Source of the DNA: Pseudomonadota bacterium
GTDB lineage: Bacteria > Pseudomonadota > Alphaproteobacteria > Rhizobiales > Pleomorphomonadaceae
Assembly (NCBI GenBank): GCA_018262575.1
Contig: JAGSYU010000088.1
Location: 1-32,564, forward strand
Direction of reading: 5' to 3'
DNA length: 32,564 bases
Below, in pieces: positions 13,488-21,415 of this stretch. The position numbers and the translations under genes were made by a program. The notes beneath the pieces were generated by a model. The model was not told the origin of the DNA. It did not search any database and saw only the letters and a list, made by a program, of their open reading frames with translations. Numbering within the stretch: position 1 is the first letter of the stretch; each line of letters begins with the position of its first letter.

Positions 13488-15587
13488 TCAGATCGAACTC
13501 ACCGTCTTGAGCCGCACCTTCGGGTGGACCTCGGCCTGGCTCATCACCGTGGTGTGGGCGCGGAAGCGTTCGACGATGGAGCGGACGAAGGGACGGTTCA
13601 TCGGGCTGGTCATCAGCACCGGCAGTTCGCCCTTCTTGGCGGCTTCCTCGAACTGGTCGCGGACGGCGCCGACGAATTCCTGCAGCTTGCTGGGCGCCAT
13701 GGCCAGGCGGCGGTCGTCACCCTCGCCGACAATGCTCTCGATGAAGGCCTGCTCCCAGGCCGACGACAGGCTGATCAGCGGCAGGTAGCCGCCGGGTGCC
13801 GTGTTGGCGGCGCAGATCTGGCGGGCAAGGCGGGCGCGGACATGCTCGGCGATGGTCTGGGTCGAGTGCGAGATCGACAGGCCCTCGGCGATGCCCTCGA
13901 GGATGGTGCCGAGGTCGCGGATCGACACGCGCTCGGACAGCAGCAGTTGCAGGATGCGCTGGATGCCGGAGATGGTGATCTGGCTCGGCACGATCTCGTC
14001 GATCAGCTTGGCCTGGTCGGACGGCACCTCGGAGAGCAGCTTCTTGACGTCGGCGTAGGACAGCAGCTCGGAGACGTTGGTCTTCAGCGTTTCCGACAGA
14101 TGCGTCGACAGCACGGTGGCCGGGTCGACGACGGTGTAGCCGCGGATCGCCGCTTCCTCGCGCAGGCGCCCGTCGACCCAGGTGGCCGGCAGGCCGAAGG
14201 TCGGCTCGGTGGTCTGGGTGCCGGGGATGGTCACCTTGCCGCCCATCGGGTCCATGACCATGTACTGGCCGGGGAACAGCGTGCCCTTGCCGGCGTCCAC
14301 TTCCTTGATCTTGATGATATATTCGTTGGCGCCGAGCTGCACGTTGTCGAGGAGGCGCACCGGCGGCATGATGTAGCCGAGGTCGGCGGCGATCTGCCGC
14401 CGCAGCGCCTTGATCTGGTCGGACAGCTTCTCGCCGCCCTTGCCGTTGTCGTTGATCAGCGGCAACAGGCCGTAGCCGAGTTCGACGCGCAGGTCGTCCA
14501 TCTTGAGGGCGGTGGAGATCGGCTCCTCGGCCGGTGGCGGCGGCGGTGCGTCGGCTTCCGCCTGGGCGACGACCGCGGCCGCCCTCTGGCCGGCATTGCG
14601 GCGCTTGGCCCACAGGGCGAGTGCGCCGGCACCGGCGCCAAGGGTGGCAAACGGCAGGAAGGGCAGGCCGGGCAACAGCGACAACATGCCCATGACGATG
14701 CCCGAAAGGCCGAGCGCCGCCGGATAGCCGGTGAGCTGGCCGCTGAGCGCCTTGTCGGCGGCGCCGGAGACGCCCGCCTTGGACACCAAGAGGCCAGCGG
14801 CGGTGGAAACGATCAGCGCCGGGATCTGGCTGACGATGCCGTCGCCGACGGTGAGGACGGTGTAGGAATGCCCCGCCTCGGCCAGCGAGATGCCCATCTG
14901 CATGGTGCCGATGATGATGCCGCCGATGACGTTGATGAAGGTGATCAACAGGCCGGCGATGGCGTCGCCGCGCACGAATTTCGAGGCACCGTCCATGGCG
15001 CCGAAGAAGGAGCTTTCCGATTCCAGGTCCTTGCGGCGCTTCTTCGCCTCGTCTTCCTTGATCAGGCCCGACGACAGGTCGGCGTCGATAGCCATCTGCT
15101 TGCCCGGCATGGCGTCGAGGGTGAAGCGGGCGGCCACCTCGGCGATGCGGCCCGAACCCTTGGTGATGACGATGAAGTTGACGATGACCAGGATGGCGAA
15201 GACGATGATGCCGATGACGAAGTTGCCGCCCATCACGAAGCTGCCGAAGGCCTCGATGACGTGGCCGGCCGCATCGGTTCCCTCGTGACCGTTGCTGAGG
15301 ATGAGGCGCGTCGATGCAAGGTTGAGCGACAGGCGCAGCATCGTCGAGATCAGCAGGATGGTCGGGAAAGACGTGAACTCCAGCGGCGTCTGGATGAACA
15401 GCGCCGTCATCATGATCAGCACCGAGAAGATGATCGACACCGCCAGCATGAAGTCGAGCAGCATCGCCGGCATCGGCAGGATCAGGATGACCCTGAGGCC
15501 GAAGGGAATCCTGGACGCCACCGTCACGGGGGCTGAAGTGAGCTCGCTCAAGTCGATCGTTCCCGAGTTGCCGGCCGCGACGCACAC
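13488..15587 (-). CDS. flhA: Flagellar export apparatus protein FlhA
   Basis: The 699-residue protein starts at GTG 15587, with a GGTGG site 6 bases upstream. The N-terminal half has about eight membrane segments and the FHIPEP-family core: FMLAVSIIFSVLIMM, LRLSLNLASTRLIL, AMPGKQMAIDADLSSGLI and the GDAIAGLLITFINVIGG block. A linker rich in Ala/Pro (about 340-365) precedes the cytoplasmic domain, which docks chaperone-substrate complexes. FlhA is the large gate of the type III flagellar export machine. A perfect CtrA box lies 34-48 bases upstream, fitting control as an early class II flagellar gene. The other flagellar genes in the window are 12.6 kb away in the same direction. Confidence 0.97.
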   Translation of the reverse strand: MCVAAGNSGTIDLSELTSAPVTVASRIPFGLRVILILPMPAMLLDFMLAVSIIFSVLIMMTALFIQTPLEFTSFPTILLISTMLRLSLNLASTRLILSNGHEGTDAAGHVIEAFGSFVMGGNFVIGIIVFAILVIVNFIVITKGSGRIAEVAARFTLDAMPGKQMAIDADLSSGLIKEDEAKKRRKDLESESSFFGAMDGASKFVRGDAIAGLLITFINVIGGIIIGTMQMGISLAEAGHSYTVLTVGDGIVSQIPALIVSTAAGLLVSKAGVSGAADKALSGQLTGYPAALGLSGIVMGMLSLLPGLPFLPFATLGAGAGALALWAKRRNAGQRAAAVVAQAEADAPPPPPAEEPISTALKMDDLRVELGYGLLPLINDNGKGGEKLSDQIKALRRQIAADLGYIMPPVRLLDNVQLGANEYIIKIKEVDAGKGTLFPGQYMVMDPMGGKVTIPGTQTTEPTFGLPATWVDGRLREEAAIRGYTVVDPATVLSTHLSETLKTNVSELLSYADVKKLLSEVPSDQAKLIDEIVPSQITISGIQRILQLLLSERVSIRDLGTILEGIAEGLSISHSTQTIAEHVRARLARQICAANTAPGGYLPLISLSSAWEQAFIESIVGEGDDRRLAMAPSKLQEFVGAVRDQFEEAAKKGELPVLMTSPMNRPFVRSIVERFRAHTTVMSQAEVHPKVRLKTVSSI

Positions 15588-15992
15588 TGCGCCACCCGGC
15601 AGAATTTGCCGAGTTCATGGTTAACGGGTGGTTAACGAGGGGTCGGCGGGCGGCGCTTTGACAGCGGCCGTCCCCAGGGGTATTTTACGGCCGTCGTCCT
15701 TGAGTGGTCGCCGGGCCGATGGTGCAACCAAGCCCCAAGCGAGCAGTCTGGAGTGTTTTGTCCGAGCATCCGTTCGGCGGTCAGGCTGGTTTGGCCCGAT
15801 CGGCGGGTGTTTCAGGAGGCTGTATGCCCCGGTAAGGCGGGGAGGCTGAAGGTCCTCCCCTGGCAAGTCAGGTCCACAATTGCCGCCCGGCCGTCAGTGC
15901 GGGCGAGTGGAGGCTTGTGCTTTTCCCAAATTTCGACATCCTCGGGCTGCGGCGTCTCATACGCTCGCGGCCGAATTGGAAAGCCTACCGCA
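15588..15992. other. Divergent intergenic region between flhA and rsgA
   Basis: No gene is supported in these 405 bases, although open frames run through (one leads into rsgA). It holds the CtrA box at 15621-15635 and an inverted repeat CGGCCGT/ACGGCCG (15665-15671 with 15687-15693). No convincing sigma-70 promoter for rsgA was recognised. Confidence 0.5.
15621..15635 (-). promoter_or_regulatory. CtrA binding box upstream of flhA
   Basis: The sequence is TTAA-N7-TTAA (15621-15624 and 15632-15635), an exact match to the CtrA consensus. On the minus strand each half is followed by CCA, as in TTAACCAT-type sites. It lies just upstream of flhA, which is a CtrA-controlled class II gene in Caulobacter. 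Confidence 0.78.
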
Positions 15993-17066
15993 ATGGCACG
16001 GGACTTTTCCCGCTTTCTGCCGTCCCTCCCGGACGGTCCCGGACATCACACGCCGACCGGCCTTGAACGGCTCGGCTGGCAGAGTTTCTTCGCCCAACAG
16101 GTGAGCGTCGACGATCTCGCCCGCACGCCGCCGGCCCGCGTCACCGGCATCGAGCGCAGTGGCGCCCGCCTCGAGGGCGATGGTCTTGTCGCGGCGCTGC
16201 CGCCGCGCGCCGACGTGGCGGTCGGCGACTGGCTGCTCTATGACGCGGCCAGCCCCGGCGCCAGCCGGCTGCTTGAGCGCAAGAGCCTGTTCCGCCGACG
16301 GGCGGCCGGCACCGGTCGCAGCGTGCAGCTGATCGCCGCCAACGTCGATACCGTCTTCGTCGTCACCTCCTGCAACCGCGACTTCAACGTGGCGCGGCTC
16401 GAGCGCTACGTGGCGGAGGCCTTCGAGTCCGGCGTCGAGCCGGTGATCGTGGTGACCAAGGCCGACCTCACGGACGATCCCGGCGAGTTCGCCGCCGCCG
16501 CGGCGGCGGTGGCGGTGCCGGTCGTCATTCTCGATGCGCTCGGGTCCGAGCCGAAGGAGAAGCTGGCGCCCTGGTGCAAGCCGGGTCGCACCGTCGCCTT
16601 CCTTGGCTCGTCGGGCGTCGGCAAGTCGACGCTGGTCAACGCGCTGTCCGGACGGATGACCGCGGCGACCGGCGGCATCCGCGAGGACGACGCCCGGGGG
16701 CGGCACACGACGACCAGCCGGCACCTGCATATCCTGCCGGAGGGCTATAGCGTGCTCGACACGCCGGGCATGCGCGAGATGCAGCTCGCAGATGCGGCGG
16801 AGGGCATCGCCGAGGTGTTCACCGACCTTGCGGAGATCGCGGCGGGCTGTCGCTTCTCCGATTGCCGCCACGAGAGCGAACCGGGCTGCGCCGTTCAGGC
16901 GGCGATCGCCACCGGCGCCATCGACGAGCCACGGCTTCGCCGCTGGCAGAAGCTGATGCGCGAGGAGGCGTTCAACACGGCGAGTCTGGCCCAGCGACGC
17001 CAACGCGACCGCAACTTTGGCCGAGTGGTGCGGTCGATCCTGAAGGACAAGCCTCCGAAGCGGTGA
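15993..17066 (+). CDS. rsgA: Ribosome small-subunit-dependent GTPase RsgA
   Basis: The protein is 357 residues from the ATG at 15993 (GGAAAG about 13 bases upstream; the frame is open back to 15753 without a better start). An OB-like N-terminal domain is followed by the circularly permuted GTPase order: G4 VVTKADL (residues 153-159), P-loop GSSGVGKST (205-213) and G3 DTPGM (256-260). A zinc knuckle follows with Cys286, Cys291, His293 and Cys299. RsgA matures the 30S subunit and releases late assembly factors. G4 has Thr in place of the usual Asn (TKAD), as seen in a subset of the family. Its 3' end overlaps the convergent membrane-protein frame by 95 bp. Confidence 0.93.
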   Translation: MARDFSRFLPSLPDGPGHHTPTGLERLGWQSFFAQQVSVDDLARTPPARVTGIERSGARLEGDGLVAALPPRADVAVGDWLLYDAASPGASRLLERKSLFRRRAAGTGRSVQLIAANVDTVFVVTSCNRDFNVARLERYVAEAFESGVEPVIVVTKADLTDDPGEFAAAAAAVAVPVVILDALGSEPKEKLAPWCKPGRTVAFLGSSGVGKSTLVNALSGRMTAATGGIREDDARGRHTTTSRHLHILPEGYSVLDTPGMREMQLADAAEGIAEVFTDLAEIAAGCRFSDCRHESEPGCAVQAAIATGAIDEPRLRRWQKLMREEAFNTASLAQRRQRDRNFGRVVRSILKDKPPKR

Positions 17067-17850
17067 GGGAAACGCCCGCTCCGGCCGCAAGGCCGGGGCG
17101 GGAGCTCGCCGCCGTTGTCCGCCACCTTGCCAGCCCAAGGGCGATCATCGCGCCGCTGGCGACGACAAAGCCCAGGTAGATCACGGAATAGGGCGCCATC
17201 AGCCAGGCTTGAGTGGCCACCGGGATCATCAGCAGTGCTCCGGCGGTCCGCAGAAAAAGGGCGACGATCCGGCTGATGGTCAGCTGCCTGTCCCGTCCGA
17301 AGACGTAGCGGGCGGCAGGCCGGAGGAGCAGCCAGAACAGCGCCCACCAGGCGACGGCGACGCCGGTCGTCATCCATGAGGCAAACATGCCGGCCAGTTC
17401 AAATCTGGCGATTTCGCCGATGGTCGCCTGTCGTTTGTCAAAGCCGAACTCGGACGTCATGTCCTCGGGATATTGCTGCGGCCGGTCGCCCTGTTCGACG
17501 AGGCCGCCGTCCCGCCACTGGCTTTCCACCGGTTGGTAAATGGTGCGGGCCAACTCGTCATAGACAAGGCACTGGCGCAACGAGCCGCTGTCTTCGCAGT
17601 AGATCCGCAAGGTTGGCGACGACGGCGAGGTGGCGAGCAGCGTTCCGTCCCGGTTGACGACAACGGCCCGGATGGGATCGGCGAAAAGGATGCCGTCGCC
17701 ATTGAGCAGCTTGAGCGTGACCGCCGGGTATCCGGCCGACGACATGGCTTCCGACTGGGAAAAATAGGGGCTATGGGCTATCGCCGGACCGCAAAGTACT
17801 CCGGAGAGAAGACTTACTTCGAACATGAGTACCGAAGCGGGGATTTTCAT
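16972..17850 (-). CDS. Uncharacterised membrane protein with signal peptide
   Basis: The protein is 292 residues from the ATG at 17850; alternative starts are ATG 17865 and TTG 17892. It was chosen because MKIPASVLMFEVSLLSGVLCGPAIAHS forms a proper signal peptide. A soluble part (about 30-145) contains a YCEDSGSLRQCLVYDE stretch with two Cys. Three hydrophobic segments follow (about 150-172, 195-215 and 222-245). I do not recognise a family. The last 45 residues are Gly/Ser/Pro/Cys-rich, unlike the rest, and run antisense through the rsgA 3' end. This suggests the original stop was lost or that the annotated end is an over-extension. The GntR gene lies upstream on the same strand. Confidence 0.6.
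   Translation of the reverse strand: MKIPASVLMFEVSLLSGVLCGPAIAHSPYFSQSEAMSSAGYPAVTLKLLNGDGILFADPIRAVVVNRDGTLLATSPSSPTLRIYCEDSGSLRQCLVYDELARTIYQPVESQWRDGGLVEQGDRPQQYPEDMTSEFGFDKRQATIGEIARFELAGMFASWMTTGVAVAWWALFWLLLRPAARYVFGRDRQLTISRIVALFLRTAGALLMIPVATQAWLMAPYSVIYLGFVVASGAMIALGLARWRTTAASSRPGLAAGAGVSLTASEACPSGSTAPLGQSCGRVGVAGPDSPC
17075..17102. terminator. Strong GC hairpin after rsgA
   Basis: Twelve paired bases (17075-17086 with 17091-17102, one G-T) close a GCAA tetraloop, starting 8 bases after the rsgA stop. No T run follows on either strand, so it is a probable 3' end stabiliser or an imperfect terminator. It lies inside the convergent membrane-protein frame. Confidence 0.5.
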
Positions 17851-17961
17851 GCTGATGCCAGCCATCCGACAGACATGACGTTGTTTCTTCAACGTAACAC
17901 GGATTCGGATTTTTACATAGGAGAGCGGATTCGACCTTTGAATCCAGGCTGCGCCCCGGCG

Positions 17962-18648
17962 CTAGACATGCATGACGTTGGCGAGCGCCTGTATTTCCTG
18001 GTCGTGGAAGGCCTTCAGGAAGCCGACCACATGGGCGCTGATGGCCGCCGCGGCGCGCGCGGCATCGCGATCGCGCATGGCGTCGAGGACATCCTGCAGG
18101 TTCTTGGTGTCGCGGTAGGTCTGGGACAGGGTCTTGCGATAGACATACCAGAACCGCAGCGCCACGTTGTGGGCATTGTCGGTCAGCATGGACAGGTAGC
18201 TGTTGTCGGCGATGTCCCTGATCTTGGCGTGAAAGGCGGCATCAAGCGCGATGAAATGGCCGTAGTCGTCGGTGTCGGCGGCGGCGCAGCATTGCCGCAG
18301 TATGGCCTCGAGTTCGTCCAGTTGTTCGCTGGTCGCCCTGGCGGTGGCCAGCGACACGGCCGTCCGCTCCAGCGCGACGCGCACCTCGAAAATCTCCCGA
18401 ATTCTCAGGTAATCGATCGGCGCGACGAAAATGCCCTTGTTGGGTTCCCAGTCGACCAGCCCGGCGTAGTGGAGCCGTTGCAGGACTTCACGCAGCGGCG
18501 TTCGGCTGATGCCGAGCTTTTCCGCCAGGTCGCGTTCGTTGAGCGCGGTGCCGGGAGAAAGCTCCGAATAGATGATCCAGTCGCGCAGGCGGCGATAGAT
18601 GCGCTCCTTGCTTTCGCCACGGCCGACTTCAGCTTGCGGTTCCGTCAT
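17962..18648 (-). CDS. GntR family regulator, FCD (FadR-type) subfamily
   Basis: The protein is 228 residues from the ATG at 18648 (GAGGTG 6 bases upstream); a GTG at 18681 is the longer alternative. The N-terminal winged helix (about 10-75) contains the GntR signature: ERIYRRLRDWII, GTALNERDLAEKLGISRTPLREVLQRL and the GLVDWEPNKGIFV wing. The FCD domain (about 85-220) has the Asp and His residues that bind metal and ligand in this subfamily (for example ALDAAFHAKI). It is the last gene of the ABC/creatininase/asparaginase unit and probably represses it in response to the transported compound. A perfect GntR-type palindrome lies in front of livG at 24924-24935. Confidence 0.9.
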   Translation of the reverse strand: MTEPQAEVGRGESKERIYRRLRDWIIYSELSPGTALNERDLAEKLGISRTPLREVLQRLHYAGLVDWEPNKGIFVAPIDYLRIREIFEVRVALERTAVSLATARATSEQLDELEAILRQCCAAADTDDYGHFIALDAAFHAKIRDIADNSYLSMLTDNAHNVALRFWYVYRKTLSQTYRDTKNLQDVLDAMRDRDAARAAAAISAHVVGFLKAFHDQEIQALANVMHV

Positions 18649-18688
18649 TGCTGCACCTCGCCGATCGCTGGAGGACTCCACGGGCCGA

Positions 18689-19195
18689 TCAGGTTGTCTC
18701 GACCTTCTCGAACAGGCCCTTCTGGCGGTTTTTCCGCGTCCGGGTCGGATCGAACAGCACCCCGTGCATGGCGATGTAGACGCCGCTCGGCATCAGCATC
18801 GCTGCCGATATGGCAAAGCCCAGGTTGAACGTCGCGTCACTTTCGATCACGCGGCCCGGAACCATGGCTCCTGTCATCACGATGGTCTTGCCCGGAATGG
18901 CGGTCAGGGTGAGCGCCGTTTCGACCATGGTATCCGTGCCGTGCGTCAGCAGAATGCGCGGCTTGGGGCAATCGCGCACCGCCTTGTGGATCAGGTCGCG
19001 ATCGGCGGCGGTGAATTCAAGGCTGTCTTTGCGCAGCAGCGACGTGACGTCGTAGTCGAACTGGACGTTGGCAAGCTTCAGGCTGTCGAGGACGAACGGA
19101 TCGCAGACATCCAGTCCGTTCTCCTGCCAACGGTATCCCTTGTCGATGGTTCCACCGGCGGTGAAAATCTGAAGAAAGGGGCGAACGTCCGGCAT
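18689..19195 (-). CDS. Short asparaginase-domain protein (N-terminal domain only)
   Basis: At 168 residues it is half the length of a type I/II L-asparaginase and contains only the N-terminal domain. Both catalytic blocks are present: TAGGTIDK with Thr12, and LLTHGTDTM with Thr87-Asp88, followed by VMTGAMVP near 106-113. The C-terminal domain, which completes the active site across the dimer in classical enzymes, is absent. The end looks natural (no long degraded remnant, and a GntR gene 40 bases on), and short stand-alone proteins of this type exist in proteobacteria. It may hydrolyse an amide from the imported compound, with the creatininase-family enzyme acting before or after it. Confidence 0.8.
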   Translation of the reverse strand: MPDVRPFLQIFTAGGTIDKGYRWQENGLDVCDPFVLDSLKLANVQFDYDVTSLLRKDSLEFTAADRDLIHKAVRDCPKPRILLTHGTDTMVETALTLTAIPGKTIVMTGAMVPGRVIESDATFNLGFAISAAMLMPSGVYIAMHGVLFDPTRTRKNRQKGLFEKVETT

Positions 19196-19266
19196 GGTTC
19201 CACCAGCTTTGTGTTGAGCGAACCGACGACCGACAGGCGGCAGGGCCAGATGCTCATGGTAACGGA

Positions 19267-19301
19267 CGTCGGCAGGCTCTCATGAAGAGACACTGCCGAC
19301 G
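19267..19301 (-). other. Intercistronic stem-loop after the creatininase gene
   Basis: CGTCGGCAG (19267-19275) pairs perfectly with CTGCCGACG (19293-19301), and an inner CTCT/AGAG stem (19277-19280 with 19286-19289) closes the loop. It stands between the creatininase stop and the asparaginase start. No T run follows, so it is more likely an mRNA stabiliser or processing site than a terminator. Confidence 0.6.
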
Positions 19302-19353
19302 GTTGGCGATTGTCATGGCGTGCGGGATTGGGAACGGGTTTCCGCCCGCCCGA

Positions 19354-20106
19354 TCACTTCGGGTTATAGGCCCAGTTGTCGGCACGACGCCGGTCGAGAT
19401 AGTCGACCAGATATGTCACGAGCACGTCGTACATGGCACGACCTTTTTCCTTCGTCCCCTTCTCCGGGGCACCGGTCGCGCCGTATTCGGTCAGCTCGGA
19501 GAAGTCCCAAAGCTCCTTCACGTCGGAATTGACTTCGGGAATCATGCCCTTTGCATGGGCCATGTCGACCAGATCGGGGATGCAATGCAGGGAGATCGAG
19601 GTCTCTCCCTCGCCGCCATGGCCGAGTCCGTTCCACACTTCGAAGGTGTCCTTGGGAAGCAGTTTGCCGGCGGTGACCCACCAGGCGTCGAGCGAGGCGA
19701 TGTGCATGTCCATATGGCGCAGGCGAACGTTGCGCGAAGCGACGTCGATGGCCGAGATGTTGCCGTCGTGACCGTTGATGATCAGGACGTTGGCGATCTT
19801 CCAGTGGGCCAGCGAGTCCAGAATGTCCTCGATGACGCGGATATTGGTGTCCTGGCGCAGGCTGATCGACATCGGCTTGTGCCAATAGTGCTGGCTGAAG
19901 CCGAAGAAGGTGGGCGGCAGGACAAAAACCCGCTCCATCTTCTCGGCAACGCCGAGGGCCAGCGCATGGGCGATGAGCGCGTCGTTGGCAAACGGCAGAT
20001 GATCGCCGTGGCTCTCGCAGGAGCCGAGTGGCACGATCGCGGTGTCGTAGCCGCCTTCGCTGAACACGCGGGTGTTCATTTCCTCAAGTCTTACGGTCTT
20101 TTTCAT
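19354..20106 (-). CDS. Creatininase-family amidohydrolase
   Basis: This 250-residue metal-dependent hydrolase carries the family metal ligands by pattern: Glu31 and His33 in GSCESHGDHLP, Asp42 in FANDAL, His113 in NGHDGN, and Glu166 or Glu168 in GHGGEGETS. The more usual NGHGGN is changed to NGHDGN. Known members hydrolyse cyclic or linear amides (creatinine, formamidopyrimidines, an inosose-derived intermediate), so the exact substrate is open. It follows the substrate-binding protein gene by 117 bases containing a strong hairpin. In context it probably opens or deacylates a compound brought in by the adjacent ABC transporter, whose product could be the substrate of the short asparaginase. 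Confidence 0.85.
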   Translation of the reverse strand: MKKTVRLEEMNTRVFSEGGYDTAIVPLGSCESHGDHLPFANDALIAHALALGVAEKMERVFVLPPTFFGFSQHYWHKPMSISLRQDTNIRVIEDILDSLAHWKIANVLIINGHDGNISAIDVASRNVRLRHMDMHIASLDAWWVTAGKLLPKDTFEVWNGLGHGGEGETSISLHCIPDLVDMAHAKGMIPEVNSDVKELWDFSELTEYGATGAPEKGTKEKGRAMYDVLVTYLVDYLDRRRADNWAYNPK

Positions 20107-20133
20107 TGTCTACCGTCCCTTGCCAGAGCGAGA

Positions 20134-20165
20134 CGCCACACCTTTCCGAAGGGAAGGATGTGGCG
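20134..20165 (-). other. Intercistronic stem-loop after the binding-protein gene
   Basis: A near-perfect stem of about 14 bp with one bulged A and a GAA loop (left arm 20134-20147, right arm 20151-20165) lies between the binding-protein stop and the creatininase start. Such 3' hairpins often raise the mRNA level of a periplasmic binding protein above that of the genes around it. On the plus strand it is followed by CGTTTT, but no plus-strand gene ends here. Confidence 0.6.
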
Positions 20166-20223
20166 CGTTTTCGGTGTGAAGGCAGTCCGGACTACCGGCA
20201 ATCCTTTCTGGGGATCGTCGGTG

Positions 20224-21396
20224 TTACGGTGCCGGAACGAAGGTCGGAACCAGCTCGGCGGCCTTGTACAGGGCCTTGTCCTTGACGCCGACCACGGTCA
20301 CGCCCTTGACGGGGATGCGGCTGCCGGCGGCATAGCTGATGGCACCGGCGATGCCGGGCAGGTCCTTCGTTTCGGCAAGCGCCGTGGTGATCTTGGCCGG
20401 ATCGTCGGAACCGGCGCGCTTGATGGCATCGGCGACCAGCATGGCGGCGTCATAGCCGAGCGCCGCAAAGGCGTTCTCCGGAGCCGTTCCATAGGCCGTC
20501 TTGTAGGCGTCGTAGAAGGTCTTGATGGCGCCCGTCGACGTTTCGGTAATGAACGAGTGCGTCGTGTAGTAGACGTTGTTGGCGGCCGCACCGGCCACTT
20601 CGAGCAGCAGCGGCGTGTCATAGCCGTCACCACCGACGATCGGCTGCTTGAGGCCGGCCTGGCGGATCTGGCGGACAATCAGACCAATGGTGTCGGGCGT
20701 CGCGGCGACGTAGATGAAGTCCGGCTTCTGGGCCGATGCCTTGATCTTGGTGATCTGGGCGGCGAAGCTCTTGTCGTCGGTCTTGTAGGTATCCCGTCCG
20801 AGCACGGTGCCACCGAGCTGCTCGAAGGTTTCGCGGAAATACTTCGACAGCAGCGTCGCGTATTCGTTGGCCGTGTCCTCGAGCACGTAGGTCGTCTTGG
20901 CCTTGAGCTCGGTGATGGCGAACGAGGCGCCGACGGCGGCCTGGGTGTTGTCGCCGAAGCAGGCGAGGAACATGTGGTCGCCGATCTGGTCGGGCAGCTT
21001 GGGCGAGGTGGCGCCCACCGCCACGAAGGGCACGCCGGCCTTCTGGGCCGTCGGGCCCAAGGCGAGCACCGGGTCGGAATCCGAGAAGCCGATGACGGCG
21101 GACACCTTGTCGGAGTTGATCAGCTGGCTGGCCAGCGAGGTGATGATTGCCGGATCGGTCTTGCCGTCGTAGACGACGAGCTCAAGGGGACGGCCGTTGA
21201 CGCCACCGGCGGCGTTGATGGCGTCGATGGCCATCTGGGCGCCGTTCTTGGCGGGGCCATCGAGCGAGGCTTGTCCGCCGGTCAGGTTGAACGCGCCGCC
21301 GATCTTGATCGGGTCGGCGGCCGAGGCTTGCCCCGCCACACAGGCGGCGATGGCGACGCCGAACAGCGCTGTCCGGCTTAGTGACTTGAATACCAT
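20224..21396 (-). CDS. Periplasmic substrate-binding protein, HAAT (LivJ-like) family
   Basis: The 390-residue protein has a signal peptide ending GQASA about residue 26 and the type I periplasmic binding fold (Peripla_BP_6). It opens with PIKIGGAFNLTGGQASLDGPAKNGAQMA and contains INAAGGVNGRPLELVVYDGKTDP, GFSDSDPVLALGPTAQ and GYDAAMLVADAIKRA. These motifs are shared with binding proteins for branched-chain amino acids, amides and urea. GGAGAAAG precedes the ATG. It is the fifth gene of the operon, after both ATPases and both permeases, which is not the most common order. The substrate is probably a polar amide-bearing compound, inferred only from the neighbours. Confidence 0.93.
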   Translation of the reverse strand: MVFKSLSRTALFGVAIAACVAGQASAADPIKIGGAFNLTGGQASLDGPAKNGAQMAIDAINAAGGVNGRPLELVVYDGKTDPAIITSLASQLINSDKVSAVIGFSDSDPVLALGPTAQKAGVPFVAVGATSPKLPDQIGDHMFLACFGDNTQAAVGASFAITELKAKTTYVLEDTANEYATLLSKYFRETFEQLGGTVLGRDTYKTDDKSFAAQITKIKASAQKPDFIYVAATPDTIGLIVRQIRQAGLKQPIVGGDGYDTPLLLEVAGAAANNVYYTTHSFITETSTGAIKTFYDAYKTAYGTAPENAFAALGYDAAMLVADAIKRAGSDDPAKITTALAETKDLPGIAGAISYAAGSRIPVKGVTVVGVKDKALYKAAELVPTFVPAP

Positions 21397-21415
21397 GCTA
21401 CTTTCTCCTCTGATT

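Noticed and set aside
13524..15536. A 670-codon open frame on the plus strand opposite flhA
   Set aside because: It is a GC-rich antisense shadow: Gly/Arg/Asp/His-rich composition, no domains, and fully covered by an unmistakable flhA.
15665..15693. Inverted repeat CGGCCGT/ACGGCCG in the flhA-rsgA gap as a riboswitch or terminator
   Set aside because: A single stem with no further conserved structure and no suitable gene end; it may be chance in GC-rich DNA.
18689..19195. The short asparaginase as a truncated pseudogene
   Set aside because: Both catalytic blocks are intact, the gene has a good start, it is followed within 40 bases by the next cistron, and stand-alone N-terminal asparaginase proteins are known.
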